A stretch of 64,000 nt of DNA, taken from assembly GCF_000282655.1 (NCBI RefSeq), contig NZ_AKIV01000082.1, forward strand, positions 1 through 64,000, written 5' to 3'. Within the stretch, counting starts at the first letter, position 1. Every line of letters begins with the position of its first letter. The translations under genes and the position numbers were made by a program. Origin of the DNA: Polaromonas sp. CF318. GTDB lineage: Bacteria > Pseudomonadota > Gammaproteobacteria > Burkholderiales > Burkholderiaceae_C. The notes beneath the pieces were generated by a model that made no database searches, was not told the origin of the DNA, and saw only the letters and a list, made by a program, of their open reading frames with translations. Shown here in pieces: positions 7,437-17,985 of the stretch.

Positions 7437-9155
7437 ATGAACCTCTCCCGCCGCGAGTTTGCAAGTGTCATGGCGGCCGCCCTGGCCGCCGGTTTTCCCC
7501 TGCAGCGAGAGGCCGGCGCCGCCCAGGCCGCCGGCCTGTACGAACTGCCGCGCAGCGGCAATGTGCACCTGCTGCACATGACCGACTGCCATGCACAGCT
7601 GTTGCCTATCTACTTCCGCGAGCCCTCTGTCAACCTGGGCGTGGGCGCCATGCGTGGGCAGGCGCCGCATCGGGTGGGCGAGCATCTGCTCAAGGCGGCC
7701 GGCCTCAAGTCGGGCACGGCCCAAGCCCATGCGCTGACCTTCCTCGACTTCGAGCGGGCCGCGCGCCAGTACGGCAAGGTGGGCGGTTTTGCCCATCTCG
7801 CCACCTTGGTCAAACAGCTCAAGGCCGGGCGCCCCGGCGCCTTGCTGCTGGACGGCGGCGACACCTGGCAAGGCAGCGCCACGGCGCTCTGGACGCAGGG
7901 GCAGGACATGGTCGATGCGGCCAAGTTGCTGGGCGTGGACGTGATGACCGGCCACTGGGACTTCACCTATGGCGAGGAGCGCATCAAAAAAATCGTCGAA
8001 CAGGATTTCGCCGGCAAGGTCGACTTCGTCGCGCAGAACGTCAAGACCAGCGACTTCGGCGACCCGGTGTTCAAGCCCTATGTGATCAAGGAAATGAACG
8101 GCGTGCCGGTGGCCATCGTCGGCCAGGCCTTTCCCTACACGCCGATCGCCAACCCGGCCTGGCTCACGCCCAACTGGACCTTCGGCATCCGTGAAAGCGA
8201 GATGCAGGAAACCGTCAACGAGGCGCGCGCCAAGGGCGCCCAGGCCGTGGTGCTGCTGAGCCACAACGGCATGGACGTGGACCTCAAGATGGCCTCGCGC
8301 GTGACCGGCATAGATGCGATCCTGGGCGGCCACACCCACGACGGCGTGCCGGTGCCGGTGATCGTCAAAAACCCGGGCGGCCAGACCATCGTGACCAATG
8401 CCGGCAGCAACGGCAAGTTCCTGGGCGTGCTGGACCTCGACGTCAAGGACGGCAAGGTGGCCGGCTTCAACTACCGGCTGCTGCCGGTGTTCGCCAATTT
8501 GTTGCCGGCCGACACCGCCATGAACGAGCTGATCGCGAAGGTGAGGGCGCCTTACAGCGCCAAACTCGGCGAAAAACTGGCAGTGACGGAAGGCACGCTC
8601 TACCGGCGCGGCAATTTCAACGGCAGTTTTGACCAACTGATCCTCGACGCGCTGATGAAGGTGCGCGGTGCCGAGATCGCGTTCTCGCCGGGATTCCGCT
8701 GGGGCACTTCTTTATTGCCTGGCCAGGCCATCACGCGCGAGCATGTGATGGACCAGACCGCCATCAGCTATCCCTGGACCACGCTGACCGATATGCGCGG
8801 CGACATGATCAAGACCATCCTGGAAGATGTGGGCGACAACCTGTTCAACCCCGATCCGTATTACCAGCAGGGCGGTGACATGGTGCGCGTGGGCGGCCTG
8901 ACCTATACCTGCGAGCCCGGTGCCAAGATGGGCGAACGCATTCAGGACATGCGTCTGGGCGGCAAGCTTATCGAAGCCGGCAAGACCTACAAGGTAGCCG
9001 GTTGGGCACCGGTGGCCGAAGCCAGCAAAAACGCCGGCCCGCCGGTCTGGGAGGTGGTGGAGAGCTACCTCAAGGCCCACAAAGTCATCAAACCCGTCAA
9101 GCCCAACACGCCAAAGCTGGTCGGTGTGGCCGGCGACCCGGGCCTTGCTGCCTGA
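7437..9155 (+). CDS. soxB: SoxB, sulfate thiohydrolase
   Basis: 572 residues from ATG 7437, chosen because it places the Tat motif 'SRREFA' at residues 4-9 and has AGGA upstream; in-frame starts at 7404 and 7425 would add 11 or 4 residues. The protein belongs to the 5'-nucleotidase/calcineurin family. Metal ligands are visible in 'HMTDCH' (48-52), 'GGDTWQGSA' (140-148), 'GHWDFTYG' (172-179), 'SHNG' and 'GGHTHDG'. SoxB uses a dimanganese centre in the periplasm to hydrolyse the terminal sulfonate from SoxY, releasing sulfate. It is the last gene of the visible sox unit; no soxV, soxW or soxEFGH is present here. Confidence 0.95.
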   Translation: MNLSRREFASVMAAALAAGFPLQREAGAAQAAGLYELPRSGNVHLLHMTDCHAQLLPIYFREPSVNLGVGAMRGQAPHRVGEHLLKAAGLKSGTAQAHALTFLDFERAARQYGKVGGFAHLATLVKQLKAGRPGALLLDGGDTWQGSATALWTQGQDMVDAAKLLGVDVMTGHWDFTYGEERIKKIVEQDFAGKVDFVAQNVKTSDFGDPVFKPYVIKEMNGVPVAIVGQAFPYTPIANPAWLTPNWTFGIRESEMQETVNEARAKGAQAVVLLSHNGMDVDLKMASRVTGIDAILGGHTHDGVPVPVIVKNPGGQTIVTNAGSNGKFLGVLDLDVKDGKVAGFNYRLLPVFANLLPADTAMNELIAKVRAPYSAKLGEKLAVTEGTLYRRGNFNGSFDQLILDALMKVRGAEIAFSPGFRWGTSLLPGQAITREHVMDQTAISYPWTTLTDMRGDMIKTILEDVGDNLFNPDPYYQQGGDMVRVGGLTYTCEPGAKMGERIQDMRLGGKLIEAGKTYKVAGWAPVAEASKNAGPPVWEVVESYLKAHKVIKPVKPNTPKLVGVAGDPGLAA

Positions 9156-9196
9156 GTTTTTGCCCCAATCTGTCAAACAGCTGTCAATGCGGCGCA

Positions 9197-9236
9197 TGTG
9201 ACGGCGTGTGACGGCGTGTGAGGGTGTGTGAGGCAT
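9197..9236. repeat. Four-unit 10-bp tandem repeat in the soxB-sucA gap
   Basis: Two exact copies of TGTGACGGCG (9197-9206, 9207-9216) are followed by the diverged units TGTGAGGGTG and TGTGAGGCAT. The period is almost one DNA helical turn, so TGTGA motifs repeat on the same face. The repeat lies about 200 bases before sucA, in a 278-base non-coding gap. Whether it binds a protein is unknown. Confidence 0.8.
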
Positions 9237-9381
9237 GTAAAAGTCATGGCCTATTCGAAATGGGCATGGCCTGGTCTTTCCGCTGTCACAGTTCGGTGGC
9301 ACAATCTGGGGTGTTTCTGAAGGCCCTTCCTGCCACAGTCGCATCCGCTAATCGGTCCAGCCGTGTTGCGGAAGGTTAATC

Positions 9382-9419
9382 AACCAGCTTTAACCAGCTA
9401 ATGTTTCCCTAAGGGAAAC
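9382..9419. promoter_or_regulatory. Direct repeat and palindrome before the sucA ribosome site
   Basis: AACCAGCT occurs at 9382-9389 and again at 9392-9399, exactly 10 bases apart. Directly after it comes the palindrome GTTTCCCT-A-AGGGAAAC (9403-9419), whose last base abuts the GGAGGT ribosome site at 9420-9425; sucA starts at 9434. The palindrome could be a protein operator, or in RNA a hairpin that affects access to the ribosome site. Both readings are inference from position. Confidence 0.5.
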
Positions 9420-9433
9420 GGAGGTCAGCGGAT

Positions 9434-12322
9434 ATGAGTTCCAGCCCGACGGCATCGTCCGTCTATTCAGCCTATCAAGGCAATACCTACCTCTTCGGCG
9501 GCAATGCGCCCTATGTCGAAGAGATGTACGAAAACTACCTCGCCAACCCCGGCAGCGTGCCCGACAACTGGCGCGAGTATTTCGACGCACTCCAGCATGT
9601 TCCCGCCGTGGACGGCAGCAATGCCAAGGACGTTCCGCACCTGCCGGTCGTCAATGCCTTCGCCGAGCGCGCCAAGCAGGGCCAGACCAAGGTCGTGGTC
9701 GCCAGCGGCGCCGACTCCGAAATGGGCCGCAAGCGCACGGCCGTCCAGCAACTGATCGCCGCCTACCGCAACGTCGGCGCACGCTGGGCCGACCTGGACC
9801 CACTCAAGCGCGCCGAGCGCGACAAGATTCCCGAACTGGAGCCCTCGTTCTACGGCTTCAGCGACGCCGACCAGGAAACTGTGTTCAATACGAGCAACAC
9901 CTTCTTCGGCAAGGACACCATGAGCCTGCGCGAGCTCATGAACGCGCTGCGCGAAACCTATTGCGGCACGATTGGCGCCGAATACATGTACGCCACCGAC
10001 CAGAACCACAAGCGCTGGTGGCAGCAAAAGCTCGAATCGATCCGCAGCAAACCCAATTTCGCCAAGGAAAAGAAACTCCACATCCTCGACCGCCTGACGG
10101 CCGCCGAAGGCCTGGAGCGTTTCCTCCACACCAAATACGTCGGCCAGAAGCGCTTCTCGCTGGAAGGCGGCGAAAGCTTCATCGCCAGCATGGACGAGCT
10201 GATCCAGCAGGGCGGCATCAAGGGCGTGCAGGAGATCGTGATCGGCATGGCCCACCGCGGCCGCCTGAACGTGCTGGTCAATTCGCTGGGTAAAGTCCCG
10301 GCCGACCTGTTCGCCGAGTTCGACCATACCGCTCCTGAAGACCTGCCCAGCGGCGACGTCAAATACCACCAGGGCTTCAGCTCCGACGTGACCACCCCCG
10401 GCGGCCCGGTCCACCTGACCCTGGCCTTCAACCCCTCGCACCTGGAAATCGTCAATCCCGTGGTGGAAGGCTCGGTGCGCGCCCGCATGGACCGCCGCGC
10501 CGACCCGCAGGGCAAGCAGGTGCTGCCCGTGCTGGTGCACGGCGACGCCGCCTTTGCGGGGCAGGGCGTGGTCATGGAAACGCTGGCGCTGGCCGAAACC
10601 CGTGGCTACTTTACGGGCGGCACGGTGCACATCGTGATCAACAACCAGATCGGCTTCACCACCAGCGACCCGCGCGACAGCCGCTCGACGCTGTACTGCT
10701 CCGACGTCGTCAAGATGATCGAGGCACCGGTGCTGCACGTCAACGGCGACGATCCCGAAGCCGTCGTGCTGGCCACCCAGCTGGCGCTCGAATTCCGCAT
10801 GGAGTTCCATAAGGATGTCGTGGTCGACATCATCTGCTTCCGCAAACTGGGCCACAACGAGCAGGACACCCCCGCGCTGACCCAGCCGCTGATGTACAAA
10901 AAGATCGCGCAGCACCCCGGCACGCGCAAGCTGTACGCCGACAAGCTGGCGGCCCAGGGCATGGGCGACACGCTGGGCGACGACCTCGTCAAGGCCACGC
11001 GCGCGGCGCTGGACGCCGGCAAGAGCACCTTCGACCCGGTGCTGACCAACTTTAAGAGCAAGTACGCGGTCGACTGGACCCCTTACCTCGGCAAGAAGTG
11101 GACCGACGCGGGCGACACCGCCATCCCCATGGCCGAGTGGAAACGCCTGGCCGACAGGATCACCGCCATCCCGTCCACCGTGACCCCGCACCAGCTGGTC
11201 AAGAAGGTGTACGACGACCGCGCCGCCATGGGCCGCGGCGACATCCCCGTGGACTGGGGCATGGGCGAGCACATGGCGTTTGCCTCGCTGGTGGCCAGCG
11301 GCTACCCGGTGCGCCTGTCCGGCGAAGACTGCGGCCGCGGCACCTTCACGCACCGCCACGCCGTGATCCACGACCAGAACCGCGAAAAGTTCGACACCGG
11401 CACCTATGTGCCCCTGCAGAACGTGGCCGACAACCAGGCCCCGTTCGTCGTCATCGACTCCATCCTGTCCGAAGAGGCGGTGCTGGCGTTTGAATACGGC
11501 TACGCCTCCAACGACCCCAACACGCTGGTGATCTGGGAAGCCCAGTTCGGCGACTTCGCCAACGGCGCGCAGGTCGTGATCGACCAGTTCATCGCCTCGG
11601 GCGAGGTGAAGTGGGGCCGCGTCAACGGCATCACGCTGATGCTGCCGCACGGCTACGAAGGGCAGGGCCCCGAGCACAGCTCGGCGCGCCTGGAGCGCTT
11701 CATGCAGCTGTCGGCCGACCTCAACATGCAGGTGGTGCAGCCCACCACGGCCAGCCAGATCTTCCACGTGCTGCGCCGCCAGATGGTGCGTAACCTGCGC
11801 AAGCCGCTGGTCATCATGACGCCCAAGTCGCTGCTGCGCAACAAGGACGCGACCTCGCCGCTGTCCGAGTTCACCAAGGGCGCTTTCCAGACCGTGATCC
11901 CCGAGAACAAGGAAGAGATCAACAAGAAGGCCGACAAGGTCAAGCGCATCATCGCCTGCTCGGGCAAGGTCTATTACGACCTGGCCAAGAAGCGCGAGGA
12001 AAAGGGCGCGGACGACACCGTCATCCTGCGTGTCGAGCAGCTCTATCCCTTCCCGCACAAGGCCTTCGCCACCGAACTCAAGCGCTACCCGAACGCCACC
12101 GACATCGTGTGGTGCCAGGACGAGCCGCAAAACCAGGGCGCCTGGTTCTTCGTGCAGCACTACATCCACGAAAACATGCTCGATGGCCAGAAGCTGGGCT
12201 ACTCAGGCCGCGCCGCTTCGGCATCGCCGGCTGTGGGCTACTCGCACCTGCACCAGGAGCAGCAAAAGGCGCTGGTCGACGGCGCCTTCGGCAAGCTTAA
12301 GGGCTTTGTGCTGTCCAAGTAA
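9434..12322 (+). CDS. sucA: 2-oxoglutarate dehydrogenase E1 component
   Basis: 962 residues, the usual length. This thiamine-diphosphate enzyme decarboxylates 2-oxoglutarate and transfers the succinyl group to the lipoyl arm of E2. Visible landmarks are the N-terminal E2-binding start ('[18 protein letters not shown]' in two short pieces), 'GMAHRGRLN' near 271, the cofactor-binding '[10 protein letters not shown]' near 369, 'NNQIGFTT', and the C-terminal transketolase-like domain with '[17 protein letters not shown]'. The next gene is E2, 51 bases on, and then E3, giving the complete complex in one operon. Citric-acid-cycle flux control probably acts at the repeat-rich leader described separately. 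Confidence 0.97.
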   Translation: MSSSPTASSVYSAYQGNTYLFGGNAPYVEEMYENYLANPGSVPDNWREYFDALQHVPAVDGSNAKDVPHLPVVNAFAERAKQGQTKVVVASGADSEMGRKRTAVQQLIAAYRNVGARWADLDPLKRAERDKIPELEPSFYGFSDADQETVFNTSNTFFGKDTMSLRELMNALRETYCGTIGAEYMYATDQNHKRWWQQKLESIRSKPNFAKEKKLHILDRLTAAEGLERFLHTKYVGQKRFSLEGGESFIASMDELIQQGGIKGVQEIVIGMAHRGRLNVLVNSLGKVPADLFAEFDHTAPEDLPSGDVKYHQGFSSDVTTPGGPVHLTLAFNPSHLEIVNPVVEGSVRARMDRRADPQGKQVLPVLVHGDAAFAGQGVVMETLALAETRGYFTGGTVHIVINNQIGFTTSDPRDSRSTLYCSDVVKMIEAPVLHVNGDDPEAVVLATQLALEFRMEFHKDVVVDIICFRKLGHNEQDTPALTQPLMYKKIAQHPGTRKLYADKLAAQGMGDTLGDDLVKATRAALDAGKSTFDPVLTNFKSKYAVDWTPYLGKKWTDAGDTAIPMAEWKRLADRITAIPSTVTPHQLVKKVYDDRAAMGRGDIPVDWGMGEHMAFASLVASGYPVRLSGEDCGRGTFTHRHAVIHDQNREKFDTGTYVPLQNVADNQAPFVVIDSILSEEAVLAFEYGYASNDPNTLVIWEAQFGDFANGAQVVIDQFIASGEVKWGRVNGITLMLPHGYEGQGPEHSSARLERFMQLSADLNMQVVQPTTASQIFHVLRRQMVRNLRKPLVIMTPKSLLRNKDATSPLSEFTKGAFQTVIPENKEEINKKADKVKRIIACSGKVYYDLAKKREEKGADDTVILRVEQLYPFPHKAFATELKRYPNATDIVWCQDEPQNQGAWFFVQHYIHENMLDGQKLGYSGRAASASPAVGYSHLHQEQQKALVDGAFGKLKGFVLSK

Positions 12323-12373
12323 GGCCGGTCACTTCACCCTACAGAACACAAGAACGTACACGAAAGAAACAAC

Positions 12374-13645
12374 ATGGCTATCGTAGAAGTCAAAGTCCCC
12401 CAGCTGTCCGAGTCCGTGGCCGAGGCCACCATGCTGCAGTGGAAGAAAAAAGTCGGTGAAGCAATCGCCGTCGATGAAATCCTGATCGAAATCGAAACCG
12501 ACAAGGTCGTGCTCGAAGTGCCCGCGCCTTCCGCCGGCGTGCTGACCGAGCTGGTGGTTGCCGACGGCGGCACCGTGGTGTCCGACCAGGTGATCGCCAG
12601 GATAGATACCGAAGGCAAGGCGGGCGCTGGTGCGCCTGTCGCCGCTGCGGCGGCCGCACCGGCTGCCGCGGCAGCTTCGGCGCCGGCCCCTGCCGCCGCT
12701 CCCGCTGCGGCGGGTGGCTCCATGGCCGGTGTTGCCATGCCCGCGGCCGCCAAGCTGATGGCCGACAACAACCTGGCCGCCGGCTCCGTGCCGGGCACCG
12801 GCAAGGACGGCCGCGTCACCAAGGGCGACGTCCTGGGTGCGACAGCCGGCGGCGCCAAGCCCGCCGCTGCCGCGATTCCCACGGGTGCGCCGACCACAGC
12901 CCTGCCGCAGGTCGCGGCCTCAGCCAAGCCCGCCGACCTGGGCGAGCGCCCCGAGCAGCGTGTGCCCATGAGCCGCCTGCGCGCGCGCATCGCGGAACGC
13001 CTGCTGCAATCGCAGGCCACCAACGCCATCCTGACCACCTTCAATGAAGTCAACATGGCACCCGTGATGGAAATGCGCAAGCGCTTCCAGGAAAAGTTCG
13101 AAAAAGAGCACGGCGTGAAGATCGGCTTCATGAGCTTCTTCGTCAAGGCGGCTGTGCATGCCCTGAAGAAATACCCTGTGCTCAACGCCTCGGTCGACGG
13201 CAACGACATCGTTTACCACGGTTATTTCGACATCGGTATCGCCGTCGGTTCGCCGCGCGGCCTGGTGGTGCCCATCCTGCGCAACGCCGACCAGATGAGC
13301 TTTGCCGACATCGAAAAGAAGATCGCCGAATACGGCGCCAAGGCGCGCGACGGCAAGCTGGGCATTGAAGAAATGAGCGGCGGCACCTTCTCGATCTCCA
13401 ACGGCGGCGTGTTCGGCTCCATGCTGTCCACCCCCATCATCAACCCGCCCCAGTCGGCCATCCTGGGCGTGCACGCGACCAAGGACCGCGCCGTGGTCGA
13501 AAACGGCCAGATCGTGGTGCGCCCGATGAACTACCTCGCCATGAGCTACGACCACCGCATCGTGGACGGCCGCGAAGCCGTGCTGGGCCTGGTGGCCATG
13601 AAGGAAGCGCTGGAAGACCCGGCCCGCCTCCTGTTTGATATCTAA
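12374..13645 (+). CDS. sucB: 2-oxoglutarate dehydrogenase E2, dihydrolipoyl succinyltransferase
   Basis: 423 residues. A single lipoyl domain occupies 1-76 with the modified lysine Lys44 in '[11 protein letters not shown]'. A long Ala/Pro linker (about 80-115) leads to the peripheral-subunit-binding domain ('[11 protein letters not shown]' onwards, 118-155), then the catalytic domain from about 195. The catalytic signature is 'DHRIVDG', with His394 and Asp398. E2 forms the core that carries the succinyl group to CoA and hands electrons to E3. It lies between sucA and lpdA. Confidence 0.97.
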   Translation: MAIVEVKVPQLSESVAEATMLQWKKKVGEAIAVDEILIEIETDKVVLEVPAPSAGVLTELVVADGGTVVSDQVIARIDTEGKAGAGAPVAAAAAAPAAAAASAPAPAAAPAAAGGSMAGVAMPAAAKLMADNNLAAGSVPGTGKDGRVTKGDVLGATAGGAKPAAAAIPTGAPTTALPQVAASAKPADLGERPEQRVPMSRLRARIAERLLQSQATNAILTTFNEVNMAPVMEMRKRFQEKFEKEHGVKIGFMSFFVKAAVHALKKYPVLNASVDGNDIVYHGYFDIGIAVGSPRGLVVPILRNADQMSFADIEKKIAEYGAKARDGKLGIEEMSGGTFSISNGGVFGSMLSTPIINPPQSAILGVHATKDRAVVENGQIVVRPMNYLAMSYDHRIVDGREAVLGLVAMKEALEDPARLLFDI

Positions 13646-13659
13646 AAACTCCGGGGCAG

Positions 13660-13691
13660 GGTGGCCGTCGCTTGACGGGTCGCTCGCCACC
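13660..13691 (+). other. Nested stem-loops in the sucB-lpdA spacer
   Basis: The 65-base spacer can fold into an outer stem GGTGGC/GCCACC (13660-13665 with 13686-13691) enclosing CCGTC-GCTT-GACGG (13665-13678); the two share base 13665, so one pair must open. No T-run follows, so it is not an intrinsic terminator. Such intercistronic structures often mark RNA processing or stability sites that set the ratio of E3 to E1/E2; that role is inferred. Confidence 0.45.
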
Positions 13692-13710
13692 GCTCAATCG
13701 GAAAAACAAC

Positions 13711-15138
<1,428 letters not shown>

Positions 15139-15151
15139 GCACACGGGCGCA

Positions 15152-16261
15152 GTGCCGGTGACTCAACCAGTACGCGCAGCGTACGACGCTGAACTGGCGG
15201 CGCGGGGTTACGTCAGCGACCCCGCGCAGCTGCGCGCCGTCGAGGCGCTGGAACGCTGCGCCTCCGAGTGGGCTGATTTCAAGGAGCAGCGCTCCAACGC
15301 CTTCAAGAAGCTGATCAACCGGCCCGACATTCCCCGCGGTGTGTACATGCACGGGGGCGTCGGGCGCGGCAAAAGCTTTTTGATGGACTGCTTTTTCGGG
15401 GCGGTTCCGTTGCGGCGCAAGGTCCGGCTGCATTTTCACGAGTTCATGCGCGAAGTGCACCGCGAACTGCAGGACCTGCAGGGCACGGCCAACCCGCTGG
15501 ACGAGCTCGGCCGGCGCATTGCCAAACGCTATCGGCTGATCTGCTTTGATGAGTTCCACGTGGCCGACATCACCGACGCCATGATTCTTCATCGCCTGCT
15601 CTCGGCCCTGTTCGAGAACGGCGTGGGCTTTGTCACCACCTCCAACTTCCACCCGGACGAGCTCTACCCCAACGGCATGCACCGGGACCGCGTGCTGCCG
15701 GCCATTGAGTTGCTCAAGGCCAACCTGGAGGTCCTCAGCGTCGACAACGGCACCGACTATCGCAGGCGCACCCTGGAGCAGGCCAGGCTCTACCACACAC
15801 CGCTGGGCCCCCAGGCCGATGCCGAAATGACGGAAACTTTCAACGCGCTGGCGGAGTCCCAGGATGAGAACCCGGTGCTGCAGATCGAGTCCAGGCAGAT
15901 CCAGGCCAGGCGCAAGGCGGGCGGGGTGGTGTGGTTCGACTTCAAGACGCTGTGCGGCGGTCCGCGCTCGCAGAACGACTACCTGGAGATCGCGACCCAG
16001 TTCCATACCGTGCTGCTGAGTGACGTTCCTTACATGCCCTTACGTATGGCCTCGGAAGCCAGGCGCTTTACCTGGCTGGTGGATGTGCTGTACGACCGGC
16101 GGGTCAAGCTCATCATGTCGGCAGAAGTTCCGCCCGAGGCGTTGTACACCGAGGGCCCGCTGGTGCACGAGTTCCCCCGCACCGTCTCCCGGCTCAACGA
16201 AATGCAGTCAAAGGAATTCCTGGCGCTTGATCGCCGAAACGTGGATACCACTCTCACATGA
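15152..16261 (+). CDS. zapE: Cell division ATPase ZapE (AFG1-like)
   Basis: 369 residues from GTG 15152, 13 bases after lpdA. It is an AAA-type ATPase: Walker A 'GGVGRGKS' at 68-75, Walker B 'LICFDEFHV', and the sensor-like 'TTSNFHP' typical of AFG1/ZapE. ZapE acts at the division site in late cytokinesis in E. coli, and AFG1 relatives take part in membrane protein quality control. A second GTG two codons downstream is an equally possible start. The stop overlaps the start of the next gene in ATGA. Confidence 0.92.
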   Translation: MPVTQPVRAAYDAELAARGYVSDPAQLRAVEALERCASEWADFKEQRSNAFKKLINRPDIPRGVYMHGGVGRGKSFLMDCFFGAVPLRRKVRLHFHEFMREVHRELQDLQGTANPLDELGRRIAKRYRLICFDEFHVADITDAMILHRLLSALFENGVGFVTTSNFHPDELYPNGMHRDRVLPAIELLKANLEVLSVDNGTDYRRRTLEQARLYHTPLGPQADAEMTETFNALAESQDENPVLQIESRQIQARRKAGGVVWFDFKTLCGGPRSQNDYLEIATQFHTVLLSDVPYMPLRMASEARRFTWLVDVLYDRRVKLIMSAEVPPEALYTEGPLVHEFPRTVSRLNEMQSKEFLALDRRNVDTTLT

Positions 16262-16923
16262 AAAAATTCGCCGCCGCATGCTTTCTCGCCACCGTGGGCG
16301 TGCTTGCGGGCGCGCAACCCGCGGTGCAACAGCCGGCCGCGCCCGCTGAGGCCCCCCGCAGCATCGATGCCGAGCGAGCCAGGATCAACGCGGAACGCGC
16401 CCGGCTGGAAGCGGGCTTCCTCGCTGAAGACGCCGAGTGCTATAAAAAATTCGCCGTCAACAGCTGCCTGGGCAAGGTCAACGAGCGCCGGCGCGAAGTG
16501 ATGGGCGACCTGCGCCGCCAGGAAATCCTGCTCAACGACGAAGAGCGGCGCATCCGCGGTGCGGAGCAGATCCGCAAGACCGAGGAAAAGGCATCACCCG
16601 AAAACCAGCAGGAAGCCGCCGACCGCCGGGCAAAAGCCGCGGCCGACTACCAGTCGCGCCTGGAGCGGGAGAAGAAAAAGAACGAGGACCGCGCCGCCGC
16701 CAAAGCCGCTGAGCAGGGCAACAGCGATGCCAGCGCCGCCCGGCTCAAGGGCAGCCAGGAGAAATCCCAGGCGAAGGCTGACAAGCAAGCCACTGCGGCA
16801 GCGGAGGCGAAAAAATACAACGACCGCGTGAAGGAAGCGCAGGAGCGCAAGGCCCAGCACGAAAGCGAACGGCTCAAGCAGACCAAGCCGCCGGCCAAGT
16901 CCCTGCCTTTACCCCAGGACTAA
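16258..16923 (+). CDS. Secreted coiled-coil protein, unknown function
   Basis: 221 residues. A signal peptide (1-19) is followed by a Pro/Ala stretch, a short Cys-containing segment ('AEDAECYKKFAVNSCLGKV', with Cys61 and Cys70 able to form a disulfide), and then about 130 residues of highly charged Glu/Lys/Arg/Ala/Gln sequence with heptad-like spacing, almost certainly a long coiled coil. The tail is Pro-rich. The start overlaps the zapE stop, so it is coupled to zapE. Its last 15 bases overlap the end of the convergent phosphatase gene. Periplasmic location is likely; I do not recognise a function. Confidence 0.8.
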   Translation: MKKFAAACFLATVGVLAGAQPAVQQPAAPAEAPRSIDAERARINAERARLEAGFLAEDAECYKKFAVNSCLGKVNERRREVMGDLRRQEILLNDEERRIRGAEQIRKTEEKASPENQQEAADRRAKAAADYQSRLEREKKKNEDRAAAKAAEQGNSDASAARLKGSQEKSQAKADKQATAAAEAKKYNDRVKEAQERKAQHESERLKQTKPPAKSLPLPQD

Positions 16924-17697
16924 GCGGGGCGGTGGCTCGGGGGCCAGGGGTTCGAGCTTGACGATCACCAGCGAGAGGTTGTCGCCGCCGCCCCGTGCAC
17001 GCGAGCGGGCCTTCTGGATCAGGAACTCGGTGGCTTCGCGCGGTGACAGCATGGACAGGGCCGAGCCCATTTCGCTGGCGCTGAAGTAGTGCCAGACACC
17101 GTCGCTGCAGGCCAGCAGCACGTCTTCCGGGCGTAACTGGGGGATAAAGTGGTGTGTGATGGGCGGAGCGTCTTCGGTGCCCAGGCAGCCCATCAGGATA
17201 TTGGACTGGGGATGGACATTGGCTTCCTCTTCGGTGATCTCGCCCTTGTCGACCAGCGTCTGCACGTAGGAATGGTCCACCGTCCGGTGCACCAGCTTGC
17301 TGCCCTGGTAGTGGTAGATGCGGGAGTCGCCGGTGTGCACCCAGTGGCAGTCGCCGCCCGGGTTGATCAGGAAGGCCGCCAGCGTGCTGTGGGGTTCCTG
17401 TTCGGCTGAGATCGCCGTGAGCTTGATCACGATGTGTGCTTCCTCGACGATCTGCTTGAGCATGGCGGGGGCGTCATCGGTTTCCGGTGAATAGCGGTCA
17501 AAGAGCTGCTTGGCGGTCAGCATGACCTGGTCGGAAGCCTTGCGCCCGCCGCTGCGGCCTCCCATGCCGTCAGCCACGATGCCCAGCATGCAGCCGGGAA
17601 TCCGCGAGTGGCTGAACAGGTTGACCTGGTCTTGCTGGTAGTCCCGATCCCCTTTGTGGATACCGGTGGAAGCTGTGATTCGATAACCTTTGGACAT
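16909..17697 (-). CDS. PP2C-family Ser/Thr protein phosphatase
   Basis: 262 residues of the bacterial PP2C (Stp/PrpC) type. Metal-binding motifs are visible in order: 'GDRDYQQDQ' near the N-terminus, 'VADGMGGRSGG' near 42-52, 'HTGDSRIY', 'ACSDGVWHYF' and 'GGGDNLSLVIV' near the C-terminus. It dephosphorylates Ser/Thr residues and so is a natural counterpart of Ser/Thr kinases such as the one at 46712, although it lies far from that gene. It is transcribed against the zapE unit, and the two 3' ends overlap by 15 bases. Confidence 0.92.
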   Translation of the reverse strand: MSKGYRITASTGIHKGDRDYQQDQVNLFSHSRIPGCMLGIVADGMGGRSGGRKASDQVMLTAKQLFDRYSPETDDAPAMLKQIVEEAHIVIKLTAISAEQEPHSTLAAFLINPGGDCHWVHTGDSRIYHYQGSKLVHRTVDHSYVQTLVDKGEITEEEANVHPQSNILMGCLGTEDAPPITHHFIPQLRPEDVLLACSDGVWHYFSASEMGSALSMLSPREATEFLIQKARSRARGGGDNLSLVIVKLEPLAPEPPPRLVLG

Positions 17698-17781
17698 TGT
17701 GTGGTCGTTCGGGCGCGAGGCTCGATTTATGGTCGCAATCGACGTATTATCAAGCGAAGCGGCGCGTACGGATAAAAAACC

Positions 17782-17985
17782 TTGGACTTAAATTTACATT
17801 CCCCGGAACGGCAGCTGATTGAACTCAGGATGGAGCATGCGGACCTCAACGCGCTGGTGGACATCGCGGCGCACACCATGCCTATCGACGAACTGCTGCT
17901 CAGGCGCCTTAAAAAGCGGCGCCTGCAGCTGCGTGACCAGATCGCTCAACTCGAGTTGTCGCTGGACCCCCCCGAGCCCGCCTGA
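17782..17985 (+). CDS. YdcH-like (DUF465) small protein
   Basis: 67 residues from TTG 17782. The pattern of an N-terminal 'HADLNALVD' helix followed by 'LLLRRLKKRRLQLRDQIAQLE' in two short pieces matches the YdcH/DUF465 family, which forms a small helical hairpin with a conserved Leu-Lys-Lys-X-Lys/Arg segment. Function is not established in the family. TTG is the only start that keeps the N-terminal helix; the next ATG (17830) would shorten it. The TGA stop shares one base with the dinG ATG, so they are translationally coupled. Confidence 0.75.
   Translation: MDLNLHSPERQLIELRMEHADLNALVDIAAHTMPIDELLLRRLKKRRLQLRDQIAQLELSLDPPEPA

Noticed and set aside
6681-8636. 651-residue minus-strand open frame across soxX and soxB
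   Set aside because: Antisense to two genes with intact haem and metal motifs; no recognisable domains.
9197-9236. Short direct repeats as a CRISPR array
   Set aside because: Units are 10 bases and contiguous with no spacers, and there are no cas genes.
9467-12169. 900-residue minus-strand open frame across sucA
   Set aside because: sucA on the other strand has full-length conservation of E1 motifs; the antisense translation is a His/Val/Gly-rich shadow typical of GC-rich DNA.
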